NCBI RefSeq assembly: GCF_016741785.1
Contig: NZ_JAERRL010000006.1
Span: 248,001-312,000 of the forward strand
DNA length: 64,000 nt
Direction: 5' to 3'
From: Streptomyces sp. 7-21
Lineage (GTDB): Bacteria; Actinomycetota; Actinomycetes; Streptomycetales; Streptomycetaceae
In this document: piece after piece, positions 8,673 to 17,377 of the stretch
Layout: each line of letters starts with the position of its first letter
How positions within the stretch are numbered: the stretch's first letter is position 1
Program-made: the position numbers and the translations under genes
The notes under the pieces: generated by a model
Database searches by the model: none
Told to the model about the DNA's origin: nothing
Seen by the model: the letters and a program-made list of their open reading frames with translations, nothing else

Positions 8673-8852
8673 TTGGACGCGTTCACCGCTGGGATCCTTC
8701 AGCGCATCAAGACCACCGAGTCCGATCTGCACCGCGCTCGTGAAGCCGGTGACGTGTTCACCATGGACGTGGAGCAGGCCGAGCTTGACGACCTGCGCCG
8801 GCTGGCGGCGGAGCACGGCGTGTTCGTCGGCCCCGCGGCCCAGTCGGTCTAG
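8673..8852 (+). CDS. Small conserved helical protein
   Basis: 59 aa when started at the TTG at 8673, which has an AGGGGGC ribosome site about 6 bases upstream; a GTG at 8643 would add 10 residues but lacks a site. The sequence is a predicted helical hairpin with charged heptads (LQRIKTTESDLHRAREAGD, then MDVEQAELDDLRRLAAEHG). It resembles small uncharacterised actinobacterial proteins. No function can be assigned. It is convergent with the inositol monophosphatase gene, with a terminator between them. Confidence 0.7.
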   Translation: MDAFTAGILQRIKTTESDLHRAREAGDVFTMDVEQAELDDLRRLAAEHGVFVGPAAQSV

Positions 8853-8886
8853 GACCGGCCGGCGCCCGGCCGCCCCGCACACGACA

Positions 8887-8917
8887 CGGCGCCCCCGGCC
8901 ACCGGCCGGGGGCGCCG
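8887..8917. terminator. Strong bidirectional terminator hairpin
   Basis: A 14-bp perfect stem (arm core GGCGCCCCCGGCC) closed by an ACC loop, placed exactly between the stops of two convergent genes (8852 and 8928). Confidence 0.75.
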
Positions 8918-8927
8918 CGCTGCGCGG

Positions 8928-9752
8928 TCAGGCGCCGAGGCTCACCAGCAGCTCCCGCAGGCCGCCGAACAGGCCGGGCGAGGCCGCGATCGTCAGCTCG
9001 CCGTCCGGCTTGCGGCCGGGCCGCCCGCCCGTGACGGCGCCCGCCTCCCGGGCGATCAGCTCCCCCGCCGCGAGGTCCCAGGGGTTCAGCCCGCGCTCGT
9101 AGTAGGCGTCGAGGCGGCCGCAGGCCACGTCACACAGGTCAATCGCGGCCGACCCGGAGCGGCGGATGTCCCGCACCCGCGGAACCAGCTGCCTCACCTG
9201 CTCCGCCTGCTCGGCGCGGACCTCGGCGACGTAGTTGAAGCCGGTGCCGACCAGCGCCTGGTCCAGCGGAGGCGAGGGGCGGCAGCGCAGCCGCTCCGGC
9301 TCGGCCCCCTCGCGCAGCAGCCAGGCGCCCTGGCCCCTCACCGCCTGGTAGGTCTCACCGCGCGTCGGCGCGGCCACGACCCCGACGGCCGTCTCGCCGT
9401 CCACCTCGGCGGCGACGGAGACGGCCCACTGCGGCAGGCCGTAGAGGTAGTTGACGGTGCCGTCCAGCGGGTCGACGACCCAGCGGACACCGCTGGTGCC
9501 GCCGCTGGCGCCGCCCTCCTCGCCCAGGATGGCGTCGTCGGGACGGTGGCCCGTTATCACCTCGGTGATCAGCTTCTCGGCCGCCAGGTCCATCTCCGTG
9601 ACGACGTCGATCGGGCTGGTCTTGGTGGCGGCCACCCCGAGATCCGCCGGCCGGCCCTCGTGGAGCAGCCGGCCGGCCCGGCCGGCTGCCTCCAGAGCGA
9701 TGGCGAGCAGCCCGCCGTCCGGGGAGTCGGGGGTGATGGGGTTCAGGGACAC
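8928..9752 (-). CDS. Inositol monophosphatase family protein
   Basis: 274 aa, the normal family length. It is a Mg2+-dependent phosphatase of the IMPase/FIG superfamily. Metal-binding motifs are visible: GEEG around E79, then the hallmark D94-P-L-D97-G-T (WVVDPLDGTVNY), and the C-terminal NPWDLAAGELIAREAG. Substrates in the family include myo-inositol-1-phosphate (for mycothiol and phosphoinositides), histidinol phosphate and sugar bisphosphates, and the sequence alone does not choose among them. It begins 24 bases after the ferrochelatase stop on the same strand, so the two are probably one operon. Confidence 0.9.
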   Translation of the reverse strand: MSLNPITPDSPDGGLLAIALEAAGRAGRLLHEGRPADLGVAATKTSPIDVVTEMDLAAEKLITEVITGHRPDDAILGEEGGASGGTSGVRWVVDPLDGTVNYLYGLPQWAVSVAAEVDGETAVGVVAAPTRGETYQAVRGQGAWLLREGAEPERLRCRPSPPLDQALVGTGFNYVAEVRAEQAEQVRQLVPRVRDIRRSGSAAIDLCDVACGRLDAYYERGLNPWDLAAGELIAREAGAVTGGRPGRKPDGELTIAASPGLFGGLRELLVSLGA

Positions 9753-9776
9753 GGTGGTGTCGCTCCTCGCGATGGG

Positions 9777-10904
9777 TCAGGCGAACGGGCTGTCGGCGCC
9801 GGCGGCGGCGGGCCGGGGCTCACGGGCCCGGCAGCAGCCCACGGGGCACACGTCGTGGCCGGGCCCGAGCCGCCCGGCGGCGACACGCTCCGGGCTCTCG
9901 CCGCGCTCGGTGGCGGCCCGCTCCAGGACCAGGTCGCGCAGGGCGGCCACGAAGCGCGGGTGGGCACCGACGGTGGCGGAGCGCACGGCGGGCAGCGCCA
10001 GCTCCTTCGCCGTCGCCATCGCCTCGGTGTCGAGGTCGTAGATGACCTCCATGTGGTCGGAGACGAAGCCGATAGGCACCATCACGACGGCCGGCGCGCC
10101 GCTGGCGTGGATCTCCCGCAGGTGATCGGAGATGTCCGGCTCCAGCCACGGGATGTGCGGGGCCCCGCTGCGGGACTGGTAGACCAGCTGCCAGGGCCGC
10201 TCCACGCCGGTGGCCTCGCGCACCGCCCCGGCGACGAAACGGGCCGCATCCAGGTGCTGGGCCACGTAGGCGCCGCCGTCACCGTGCTGCGCGGGCGGCC
10301 CCGAGGTGTCGGCCGCCGCCGTCGGGATGGAGTGGGTGCAGAACGCCAGGTGAGCGCCGTCCCGCACCTCGGCGGGCAGCTGGTCGAGCGCGGCGAGCAC
10401 GCCCTCGGCGACGGTCTGCAGGAAGCCGGGGTGGTTGTGGTAGTGCCGCAGCTTGTCCACGCGCGGCAGCGGCAGCCCCTCCCGCTTGAGGGTGGCAAGC
10501 GCCGCCGCCAGGTCCTCGCGGTACTGGCGGCAGCCCGAGTAGGAGGCGTACGCGCTGGTGACCAGCGCCAGCACCCGGCGGTGCCCGTCCTGGGAGATCT
10601 GCCGCAGGGTGTCGGTGACGTACGGCTCCCAGTTCCGGTTCCCCCAGTAGACGGGCAGGTCGACCCCCTGTGCGGCGAAGTCCTCGCGCAGGGCGGCGAG
10701 CAGCCGCCGGTTCTGCTCGTTGATGGGGCTGACGCCGCCGAACAGGTGATAGTGAGCGCCGACCTCCTCAAGACGCTCACGGGGGATGCCGCGCCCCCTG
10801 GTCACGTTCTCCAGGAACGGCAGGACGTCATCGGGCCCCTCGGGGCCGCCGAAGGAGAGCAGAAGCAGGGCGTCGTAGGGGCGGGGATTGCTCGCACGGT
10901 CCAT
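9777..10904 (-). CDS. hemH: Ferrochelatase, actinobacterial coproporphyrin type
   Basis: 375 aa. It inserts Fe2+ into a porphyrin. In actinobacteria the substrate is normally coproporphyrin III, so cpfC is an alternative symbol. Visible signatures are [14 protein letters not shown] at the N-terminus, [12 protein letters not shown], the catalytic His in FCTHSIP, and [14 protein letters not shown] with the metal-side acidic residues. Four cysteines (C125 and C353/C357/C358 in the tail CPVGCC) resemble the set that holds a [2Fe-2S] cluster in other actinobacterial ferrochelatases. It heads an operon with the inositol monophosphatase gene. Confidence 0.93.
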   Translation of the reverse strand: MDRASNPRPYDALLLLSFGGPEGPDDVLPFLENVTRGRGIPRERLEEVGAHYHLFGGVSPINEQNRRLLAALREDFAAQGVDLPVYWGNRNWEPYVTDTLRQISQDGHRRVLALVTSAYASYSGCRQYREDLAAALATLKREGLPLPRVDKLRHYHNHPGFLQTVAEGVLAALDQLPAEVRDGAHLAFCTHSIPTAAADTSGPPAQHGDGGAYVAQHLDAARFVAGAVREATGVERPWQLVYQSRSGAPHIPWLEPDISDHLREIHASGAPAVVMVPIGFVSDHMEVIYDLDTEAMATAKELALPAVRSATVGAHPRFVAALRDLVLERAATERGESPERVAAGRLGPGHDVCPVGCCRAREPRPAAAGADSPFA

Positions 10905-11436
10905 GGTTTAGATCCTGCCATTCCGGGCTCCGGGGACGGCGCGCGGCCTGGCCTCAGGGGGCGCACGCCGTCTTCCGCACGAAATCTTTACCTGAGATTC
11001 CTCCGTCCGCCACGCCGGGTGTGCGCCAACTGCCGCAACCGCCCCGCGGACGCGCGAGATCACACAGTAGATCCGTTTTTGCCGCTTCCTCAGCCCTTGC
11101 GGAACCCTTGGGGCGTTGATGACACTCCGCAGCCAAATGGTCAACATCCGTAAGCGGCGAGAACTTCCACGGCGCGGCAGCCACCTCGCGTGGCCCCAAT
11201 GGAGTAGTGTGACGAGCCCTGGCCTTGTTCCCGCCCCGCGCGGGCGACCGCCCCGGACCCGCGCCGGTCACACGGCGTGGCAAAGTGGTGACTGTGCCAT
11301 AACGGCGGTTCAAGACCATGGCCCGACACGCCGGGCAAGTCGGCAAGGTTGTGGCAGGCTGCGCCCGGGCAGGTCACACTCGTCTAGCGGGAGCAGCGAC
11401 GTACGTGACGTCGGCAGGCACCACCGGGAGGTCCTC
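10905..11436. other. Divergent intergenic region, hemH / sepH
   Basis: 532 bases with no supportable gene. It should hold the promoters of both flanking genes. An imperfect inverted repeat AATCT-N7-AGATT lies at 10983-10999, about 80 bases before hemH, and is a weak operator candidate. A TAGTGT hexamer at about 11204 resembles a Streptomyces -10 element facing sepH but has no convincing -35. Nothing else stands out. Confidence 0.5.
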
Positions 11437-12450
11437 GTGCCCGAACTGCGTGTCGTGGCCGTGAGCAACGACGGCACACGCCTGGTGCTCAAGGCTGCCG
11501 ACAACACGGAATACACCCTTCCGATTGACGAGCGGCTGCGCGCCGCTGTGCGCAACGACCGCGCGCGGCTCGGCCAGATCGAGATCGAGGTGGAGAACCA
11601 CCTGCGCCCCCGCGATATCCAGGCGCGGATACGGGCCGGGGCGACCGCCGAGGAGGTGGCTCAGCTCGCCGGCATCCCGGTGGAGCGGGTGCGCCGCTTC
11701 GAGGGGCCGGTGCTGGCCGAGCGGGCGTTCATGGCCGAGCGGGCCCGCAAGACGCCGGTCCGCAGGCCCGGCGAGACCGCCGGACCGACGCTGGGCGACG
11801 CGGTCGCCGACCGGCTGATGCTGCGCGGCGCCGACAAGGACGCGGTGCGCTGGGACTCCTGGCGCCGCGACGACGGCACCTGGGAGGTGCTGCTCGTCTA
11901 CCGCGTGGCGGGCGAGACGCACACCGCCAGCTGGACGTACGACCCGCCGCGCCGCCTGGTCCAGGCGGTGGACGACGAGGCCCGCGCCCTGCTGGGGGAG
12001 GCGGACGACACGCCCGAGCCCGCCACCCCGTTCGTGCCCCGCATCGCCCGGCTGCCCCGGGACGAGGAGCGCCAGGACGGCCCGCGCCCGTCCGCCAGGC
12101 CGCCGCAGAGCGAGCCGGAGACGGACTCCCTCACCAGCCTGCTGGAGGCGGTGCCGAGCTTCCGCGGCGACCTGGTGGTGCCGGAGCAGCCCGGCCCTGC
12201 GGCGGCCGGTTCCGCCGAGGACGGCGGCGAGCGCGGCGACGCGCCCGGCGAGCAGCGCCCCTCCGCGGCGAGCGCCGGCTCGACGTACGCCGACGTGCTG
12301 ATGCCGCGCTCGGTCAGGGGCCACCGCGAGCGCCTGACGGGGAACACCGACCGGCAGGCCGAGGCGGACGGCGTCCGCCCGGGCCGGCGCGCGGCGGTGC
12401 CGAGCTGGGACGAGATCGTCTTCGGCACCCGCCGCAAGAAGAAGGAGTGA
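11437..12450 (+). CDS. sepH: SepH-type septation protein (DUF3071 / HTH)
   Basis: 337 aa from the GTG at 11437, chosen for its GGGAGG site 5 bases upstream; upstream extensions have no site. The N-terminal domain (MPELRVVAVSNDGTRLVLK) is followed by a helix-turn-helix-like segment (TAEEVAQLAGIPVERVRRFEGP, about residues 69-90) and a conserved block ending in RRLVQAVDDEARALLG. The C-terminal half is Pro/Glu-rich and disordered, with a conserved terminal patch SWDEIVFGTRRKKKE. SepH is an actinobacterial activator of FtsZ assembly during sporulation septation, so this protein is expected at division sites. It stands alone. Confidence 0.88.
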   Translation: MPELRVVAVSNDGTRLVLKAADNTEYTLPIDERLRAAVRNDRARLGQIEIEVENHLRPRDIQARIRAGATAEEVAQLAGIPVERVRRFEGPVLAERAFMAERARKTPVRRPGETAGPTLGDAVADRLMLRGADKDAVRWDSWRRDDGTWEVLLVYRVAGETHTASWTYDPPRRLVQAVDDEARALLGEADDTPEPATPFVPRIARLPRDEERQDGPRPSARPPQSEPETDSLTSLLEAVPSFRGDLVVPEQPGPAAAGSAEDGGERGDAPGEQRPSAASAGSTYADVLMPRSVRGHRERLTGNTDRQAEADGVRPGRRAAVPSWDEIVFGTRRKKKE

Positions 12451-12471
12451 ACCGGCCGGACCGCCTCCCGC

Positions 12472-13305
12472 TCAGCCCGGCCGCCGCCCCGTGGCCACCG
12501 GGCGCGAGGGGTCGGCGGTCCACTCGCTCCACGACCCGGGGTACAGCGCCGCCTGCACGCCCGCTACCGCCAGGGCCAGCACCTCGCGGGCGGCCGAGAT
12601 GCCCGAGCCGCAGTAGACGCCCACCTCGGTGCCCGGGACGGCCCCCAGCTCCGCGAACCGCTCGGTCAGCTCCGCGGCCGGGAGCAGGCGGCCCGCTGCG
12701 TCGCTCAGCTCGCTGACCGGCGCCGAGACCGCGCCTGGGATGTGGCCAGCGACCGGGTCCACGGGCTCGTGCTCGCCGAGGTAGCGCTCCTCCGCCCGGG
12801 CGTCGAGCAGCAGCCCGGCCGCGGCCAGCCGGGCGGCGCCGTCGGCGTCCAGCACGGGAAGCGCACCCGGCCGCGGCACGAAGTCGCCCGGCGCGGGGCG
12901 CGGCGTCTCGCGGCTCAGCTCGCCCTCCCAGGCCGCGAGCCCGCCGTCCAGGACCCGCACCCGCTCGTGGCCCGTGAAGCGCAGCAGCCACCAGGCGCGG
13001 GCCGCCGCCCAGCCCTGGCCGCCGTCGTAGGCGACTACGGGCCGGCCGTGGCTGACGCCCGCACGGCGCATGGCGGCGCCGAAGACCTCCAGGTCGGGCA
13101 GCGGGTGCCGCCCGCCCGGGCCCGGCGGCCCCGCGAGCTCGGTGTCGAGATCCACGTAGACGGCGCCGGGCAGGTGGCCCGCCTCGTACGCGGGCCGGCC
13201 GGGCGGGCCGCCCAGCTCCCAGCGCACGTCCAGGAGCACGGGCGGCTGCCCGGCGGCCGGGGCGAGCTCCGCGGCGAGCGCCGCGGCGGAAACGATCGGT
13301 GTCAT
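12472..13305 (-). CDS. Sulfurtransferase, two rhodanese domains
   Basis: 277 aa from the ATG at 13305 (MTPIVSAAALAAEL); a second ATG three codons upstream has a poorer site. Two rhodanese folds: an inactive N-terminal one (about 1-130, with LLDVRWEL and DLDTEL) and a catalytic C-terminal one (about 150-275) with the active-site loop YCGSGISA. The CGSG-x-S/T-A loop points to the 3-mercaptopyruvate sulfurtransferase type rather than the thiosulfate type (CRxGxx). It is convergent with sepH, with only 21 bases between the stops. Confidence 0.88.
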   Translation of the reverse strand: MTPIVSAAALAAELAPAAGQPPVLLDVRWELGGPPGRPAYEAGHLPGAVYVDLDTELAGPPGPGGRHPLPDLEVFGAAMRRAGVSHGRPVVAYDGGQGWAAARAWWLLRFTGHERVRVLDGGLAAWEGELSRETPRPAPGDFVPRPGALPVLDADGAARLAAAGLLLDARAEERYLGEHEPVDPVAGHIPGAVSAPVSELSDAAGRLLPAAELTERFAELGAVPGTEVGVYCGSGISAAREVLALAVAGVQAALYPGSWSEWTADPSRPVATGRRPG

Positions 13306-13433
13306 GGACCCCATTCTGGCGGCGCTGGGACGGCGGCTGGCGGGTACGCGAGTTCCGGTGAGGCGGGGACAGGGGGGACACTCGCAGGAAGAGCACCGCG
13401 AACGGCGAGCGCGCCGTGGAGGGAGAGCGAGGC

Positions 13434-14231
13434 ATGACCGAGCGAGCGGCGCCGCCCGCCCCGGGGACGCAGCGCTGGGTGAGCCTGATGGTGCACGATC
13501 TCGAGGCCAGCCAGCGCTTCTACCAGGCGCTCTTCGGCTGGGAGTACCAGGCCGGACCGCAGCGGCTGGGCCCGTACGTCCGTGCGCTGCGGGACGGGCG
13601 CCCGGTCGCGGGGCTCGGCCAGATGCCCCCGGGCGAGCGGCGCCTGGTGGCCTGGCTGCCGTACATCGCCACGCAGAACGCGGATGCGACGGCGACGCGC
13701 ATCCGCGACTGCGGCGGAACGGTCGCGGTAGGGCCGCTGGATTTCTCCGGCGGCGGACGGCTGGCCATCGCCGCCGATTTGCACGGCGCGCCGTTCGGCC
13801 TCTGGCAGGGCGGCGGGCGCGGCCCGCTCCCCGACGCCGACGGCGTGCCGGTGTGGAACGAACTGGTCACCGCCGAGGCATGGCCGGTGAGCATGTTCTA
13901 CGTCACCGCGCTGGGCTACGAGGTCGCCCCCGATCCCTCGGTGCCCGAGGACGTCGACTACCTGCTGCTGCGGCTGGGCGACCATTCCGTCGCCGGCGTC
14001 CGGGGCGTCGGCGACGCCCTGCCGCACGACCGGGGGGCGCACTGGCTGCCGTACTTCTCCGCCCGCGATCCGGACGCCACCGCGGAGCGGGCGCGGAAGC
14101 TGGGCGCCCAGGTGCAGCGGGAGCCGGAGAACGGCTGGCTGGGCCGCACCGTGTGGCTGAGCGACCCGGAGGGCGCCCCGTTCGCGGTGCTGCGGCCCAG
14201 CCGCCCGCTGCGGCGCGGCGAGGACCGCTGA
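13434..14231 (+). CDS. VOC family protein with two glyoxalase-like domains
   Basis: 265 aa from the ATG at 13434, behind a GGAGGGAG site. Two vicinal-oxygen-chelate modules in tandem: residues about 11-125 (SLMVHDLEASQRFYQALFGW, ending in PFGLWQGG) and about 135-258 (WNELVTAEAWPVSMFYVTAL, ending in GAPFAVLRP). The module pattern matches PhnB/CarB-like resistance and hydroxylase-type VOC proteins of Streptomyces. The canonical metal ligands are not clearly present, so it may bind a ligand rather than catalyse. The substrate is unknown. Confidence 0.85.
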   Translation: MTERAAPPAPGTQRWVSLMVHDLEASQRFYQALFGWEYQAGPQRLGPYVRALRDGRPVAGLGQMPPGERRLVAWLPYIATQNADATATRIRDCGGTVAVGPLDFSGGGRLAIAADLHGAPFGLWQGGGRGPLPDADGVPVWNELVTAEAWPVSMFYVTALGYEVAPDPSVPEDVDYLLLRLGDHSVAGVRGVGDALPHDRGAHWLPYFSARDPDATAERARKLGAQVQREPENGWLGRTVWLSDPEGAPFAVLRPSRPLRRGEDR

Positions 14232-14247
14232 AGCCCGCTGCAGGCTG

Positions 14248-14266
14248 CTGACGCCGCGCGCGTCAG
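14248..14266. terminator. Short hairpin between VOC gene and tdk
   Basis: Arms CTGACGC and GCGTCAG with a 5-base loop. The right arm carries the complement of the tdk stop codon. It is placed between convergent genes, with further imperfect pairing outward. Confidence 0.4.
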
Positions 14267-14961
14267 CGCTGCGGCTGCCGGGGGATGCCGTCGTCGGCGA
14301 CGCCGTCGGCGGGCAGGACGTCCGGCGACAGCGGCCCGGCGCCGGCCGCCGCGGCCGTCAGCCGCCGCCGGTGGTGGCGCCGGCACAGCACCTCGTAGCC
14401 GACCTCGGCGTCCTCGCCGGACTGGCCGCCGACGTCGCCGACGACGACCTGCGCGCCCTCGACGACCATCCGCCCGCCGACCGTCCGGGCGTTGTGCGTG
14501 GCGCGGGCGCCGCACCAGCACAGGGCCTCCACCTGCAGCACCTCCACGCGGTCGGCGAGCTCGATGAGCCGCTGCGAGCCGGGGAAGAGCCGGGTGCGGA
14601 AGTCCGTGGTGATGCCGAAGGCGAAGACGTCCACCCCGAGGTCGTCCACGACCCGGGCGAGCTGGTCGACCTGCTCGGGGCTGAGGAACTGCGCCTCGTC
14701 GGCGATGACGTAGTCGGCCCGGCCGCCCGCGGTGAGGTGCTTGACGAGGTAGTGGTGGAAGTCGAAGTCGTCCCCCGTCTCGATGGCATCGGTGACCAGG
14801 CCCAGCCGCGAGGACAGCCGGCCCTCGCCGGCGCGGTCGTTCCTCGTGAAGATCAGGCCGGCCAGGCCCCGCGCCGAGCGGTTATGCCGGATCTGGAGCG
14901 CCAGCGTGCTCTTCCCGCAGTCCATCGTGCCGGAGAAGAAGGCGAGTTCAGCCACGGACAC
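14263..14961 (-). CDS. tdk: Thymidine kinase, type II
   Basis: 232 aa. It phosphorylates thymidine to dTMP in the salvage pathway. It has a P-loop at residues 10-19 (SGTMDCGKST), the catalytic base E89 in IADEAQFL, and the lasso-domain zinc site formed by C148 and C150 (LCWCGARA) with C193 and H196 (CRRHH). The C-terminus is about 25 residues longer than typical type II enzymes. It lies 9 bases downstream of the phosphodiesterase gene, so it is the last gene of a three-gene unit (16811 to 14263). Confidence 0.92.
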   Translation of the reverse strand: MSVAELAFFSGTMDCGKSTLALQIRHNRSARGLAGLIFTRNDRAGEGRLSSRLGLVTDAIETGDDFDFHHYLVKHLTAGGRADYVIADEAQFLSPEQVDQLARVVDDLGVDVFAFGITTDFRTRLFPGSQRLIELADRVEVLQVEALCWCGARATHNARTVGGRMVVEGAQVVVGDVGGQSGEDAEVGYEVLCRRHHRRRLTAAAAGAGPLSPDVLPADGVADDGIPRQPQR

Positions 14962-14970
14962 AGCTCCCGG

Positions 14971-16227
14971 TCAGGTACGTACTTCAAGGAGCGGCACCAG
15001 CTGCTCGGCGGGTGTCACCGAGCCGTGCATGCCGACCAGCGCGGACTCGTTCGGCTCCGAGGCGGTGGCCACGACGGCCGCCGTGCCGGTCATCGCCACG
15101 ATCACGTCGCCGACGCGGTCGCGGACCCGCGGCTCGACCCCGGCGCCGGGCGGACCGAACCAGCCCCGGTCGATGGCCTCCTCGCGGGTGACGACCCACG
15201 CCTTGTCCGCCAGCACCTCGCGCCACACCGCGTAGACGTCCTGCGCGGCCCCCGGCAGCGCGTAGACGTGGCGCGCCCGGCCCTCGCCGCCCAGACGGCG
15301 CACGCCCGCCCGCAGCTCCCAGTCCTCGTCGAAGTCGAAGCGGCTCTCGTCGTCGAACGGCACGTCCACCATGCCGTGGTCCGCGGTCACGTACAGCGCC
15401 GAGCCGGGCGGCAGCTGCTCGGCCAGGCGCTGGGCGAGCCCGTCGACGTACCGCAGTTCGCGGCGCCACGCCTCGGAGCCCACGCCGTGCCGGTGACCCG
15501 TCGAGTCCAGCTCCGCGTAGTAGGTGTAAACCAGCGCGCGGCTGGCGGCGGCGAGGCGGCGGGCCGCGGTGTCCATCCGGTCGCCCGCGTCGACGCGGCC
15601 GTAGAAGTCGCCGCCGGAGAGCGCGATCTGGGTCAGCGGCGTGTTCTCGAAGTGGGGAGCCGTGACGAGGGAGGTCGCCACCCCGGCCTGGCGGGCGAGG
15701 TGGAACAGCGTCGGGTGCGGCTGCCAGGCCACCGGGTCGGTCCACGGGTCCCAGCGCAGCTGGTTCATCAGCTCGCCGGTGGCCGGGTCGAGCACGGTGT
15801 ACCCGGCCAGGCCGTGCCCCGCGGGCGGCAGGCCCGTGCCGACCGAGGCCAGGGAGGTGGCGGTGGTGGCGGGGAAGCCCGCGGTCACCGGCTGGCCGGT
15901 GCCGCCGGCGGAGGTGGGCAGCAGCGAGGTGAGGAACGGCGTCTCGCGGGGATGGGCCCGCAGCGCCTCCCAGCCCAGACCGTCGACGAGGAACAGGCAG
16001 GCGCGGTCGGCGGGCGCCAGCCGCAGGCCCGAGGCGCACCCGGGCACGCCGAGGCCCCGGGCGATCGCGGGCAGCACGTCGGCCAGCGAGCCCGTGCCGT
16101 AGCGCGGCGCGGGGGCACCGCGTGGGTCGAGCGGTTCGGGGTCACCGTGCGCCGGGGCGCCTCCGCCCCGCGCGCCGTCTCCGCTCGTGCCGGCGCGGGC
16201 GGACCCCCGCGACTGGGAGAGCGTCAC
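14971..16227 (-). CDS. Alkaline phosphatase superfamily / nucleotide pyrophosphatase-type phosphodiesterase
   Basis: 418 aa with a GTG start. The body matches type I phosphodiesterase / nucleotide pyrophosphatases: metal-binding D in CLFLVDGLGWEAL, nucleophile Thr in FPATTATSLASVGTG, and metal-binding D/H in VTADHGMVDVP. There is no signal peptide, so it is probably cytoplasmic. The first 45 residues are Gly/Ala/Pro-rich and poorly conserved, so the true start could be further in. The GTG overlaps the DUF5998 stop as GTGA, which implies coupled translation. The substrate is unknown. Confidence 0.85.
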   Translation of the reverse strand: MTLSQSRGSARAGTSGDGARGGGAPAHGDPEPLDPRGAPAPRYGTGSLADVLPAIARGLGVPGCASGLRLAPADRACLFLVDGLGWEALRAHPRETPFLTSLLPTSAGGTGQPVTAGFPATTATSLASVGTGLPPAGHGLAGYTVLDPATGELMNQLRWDPWTDPVAWQPHPTLFHLARQAGVATSLVTAPHFENTPLTQIALSGGDFYGRVDAGDRMDTAARRLAAASRALVYTYYAELDSTGHRHGVGSEAWRRELRYVDGLAQRLAEQLPPGSALYVTADHGMVDVPFDDESRFDFDEDWELRAGVRRLGGEGRARHVYALPGAAQDVYAVWREVLADKAWVVTREEAIDRGWFGPPGAGVEPRVRDRVGDVIVAMTGTAAVVATASEPNESALVGMHGSVTPAEQLVPLLEVRT

Positions 16228-16811
16228 CTGCCGGCCACCACCGTCGCCTCGGAGAGCGCCCGGGCGAACTCGAGCGTCTGGCGGACGGTCTCGGGCCCGT
16301 CGCCCGCCTCGCTGATGCGCAGGCTCAGGTCGTCGGCCGTGGCCGAGCCGGTGTAGCCGTGGTCGGCCTCGCAGTTGGGGTCGCCGCAGCTCGCGGGCTC
16401 CACGTCGAGGCGGTTGAGGGTGCCCCAGCCGATGGTGAGGTGCACCTCGCGCGGCAGCGTCCCGGGCACGTACGACTGCGGGTCAGCAACGACCCTGCTG
16501 ACCATCACCGAGGAGATCCGGGAGAGCTTGACGGACTCGGTCGAGGTCGTCGCGTACGGGGCCGGAGCCGAGCTGTCCGCGGACTGCTCGTCCGTGTGGC
16601 TGACGATGAACCGCGTGCCCGTCAGCACCAGGACGGTGGCGTGCCGGCGCACCTCCGTGCTGTCGAAGGTCGTCTCCTGGTGCACCAGGTAGGACAGCAC
16701 GGACTCGCGCCCCACCGCCGCCTCGACCGCCTCGGCGACGAGTGCGGGGTAGTACCCAGCGCGCTCGATCGCCTCCCGCAGCCCCTGGGACGTCGTACCG
16801 GTCTTCGCCAT
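16224..16811 (-). CDS. DUF5998 family protein
   Basis: 195 aa from the ATG at 16811 (MAKTGTTSQGLREAIE), with a GGAG site 3-6 bases upstream. From memory this matches the actinobacterial family DUF5998: GYYPALVAEAVEAAVG, SYLVHQETTFD, VLVLTGTRFIVSHTDEQ and CGDPNCEADHGYTG are its recognisable blocks. The PH-domain-like sequence pattern has no catalytic motif; the CxxxxC-x-AxHG patch could bind metal. It is the promoter-proximal gene of a unit with the phosphodiesterase and tdk. Confidence 0.85.
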   Translation of the reverse strand: MAKTGTTSQGLREAIERAGYYPALVAEAVEAAVGRESVLSYLVHQETTFDSTEVRRHATVLVLTGTRFIVSHTDEQSADSSAPAPYATTSTESVKLSRISSVMVSRVVADPQSYVPGTLPREVHLTIGWGTLNRLDVEPASCGDPNCEADHGYTGSATADDLSLRISEAGDGPETVRQTLEFARALSEATVVAGR

Positions 16812-16953
16812 GGGCTCCATCCTAAGGGGACGCACTGGCGGCCCCGGGCCCCTTCAGCCCCGCCGGTGCGCACCTGGCGCGGGGGCGCCGTACGGTGGTC
16901 TGGGTCACCGTTCCGGTGTCCGGATCCGACCTTCTCACGCCGGAGGCAACACC

Positions 16954-17235
16954 ATGGCTGAACGCCGCGTCACCATCGGCTGGGCCGACGGGCTGCACGC
17001 GAGGCCCGCGTCGATCTTCGTCCGGGCCGCCACCGCCAGCGGCATCCCGGTGACCATCGCCGTGCCGGGCGGACGCCCGGTCAACGCCGCATCGATGCTC
17101 GCCGTGCTCGGGCTCGGCGCCGAGGGCGGCACGGAGGTCGTGCTCGCCACGGACGCCCCGGGCGGTGAGGAGGTGCTCGACCGTCTCGCGCGGCTGGTTG
17201 CGGAAGGGCTTGAAGAACTGCCGGAAACAGTGTGA
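16954..17235 (+). CDS. ptsH: HPr phosphocarrier protein of the PTS
   Basis: 93 aa. It carries phosphate from enzyme I to sugar-specific EII proteins. The active-site His is H15 in GLHARPAS and the second conserved helix is NAASMLAVLGLG, with S47 at the usual regulatory Ser position. The start is fixed by GGAGG 7 bases upstream. It stands alone, with no enzyme I gene nearby, as is usual in Streptomyces where pts genes are scattered. Upstream, 16812-16953 should hold its promoter. Confidence 0.93.
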   Translation: MAERRVTIGWADGLHARPASIFVRAATASGIPVTIAVPGGRPVNAASMLAVLGLGAEGGTEVVLATDAPGGEEVLDRLARLVAEGLEELPETV

Positions 17236-17377
17236 CGGGCGCGCGGCCGTTTACCTTTCCCCCGCGAAACGCGCCGCTTCCCGTGAAATACCCGCACGGA
17301 AAACGTGCAGCAAAAAACGGGGGCACCGCCCACGGCGTGACCTGTTCCGGTACACAGCCTTGTTTATGCGGTGTTTG

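Noticed and set aside
11118..11125. GACAC (WhiA-type) motif upstream of sepH
   Set aside because: A 5-mer is expected many times by chance, and no other sporulation-regulator signal is present.
17294..17308. Small hairpin between ptsH and the GntR gene
   Set aside because: Only 5-bp arms, and the A-run after it has the wrong sense for a terminator on the plus strand.
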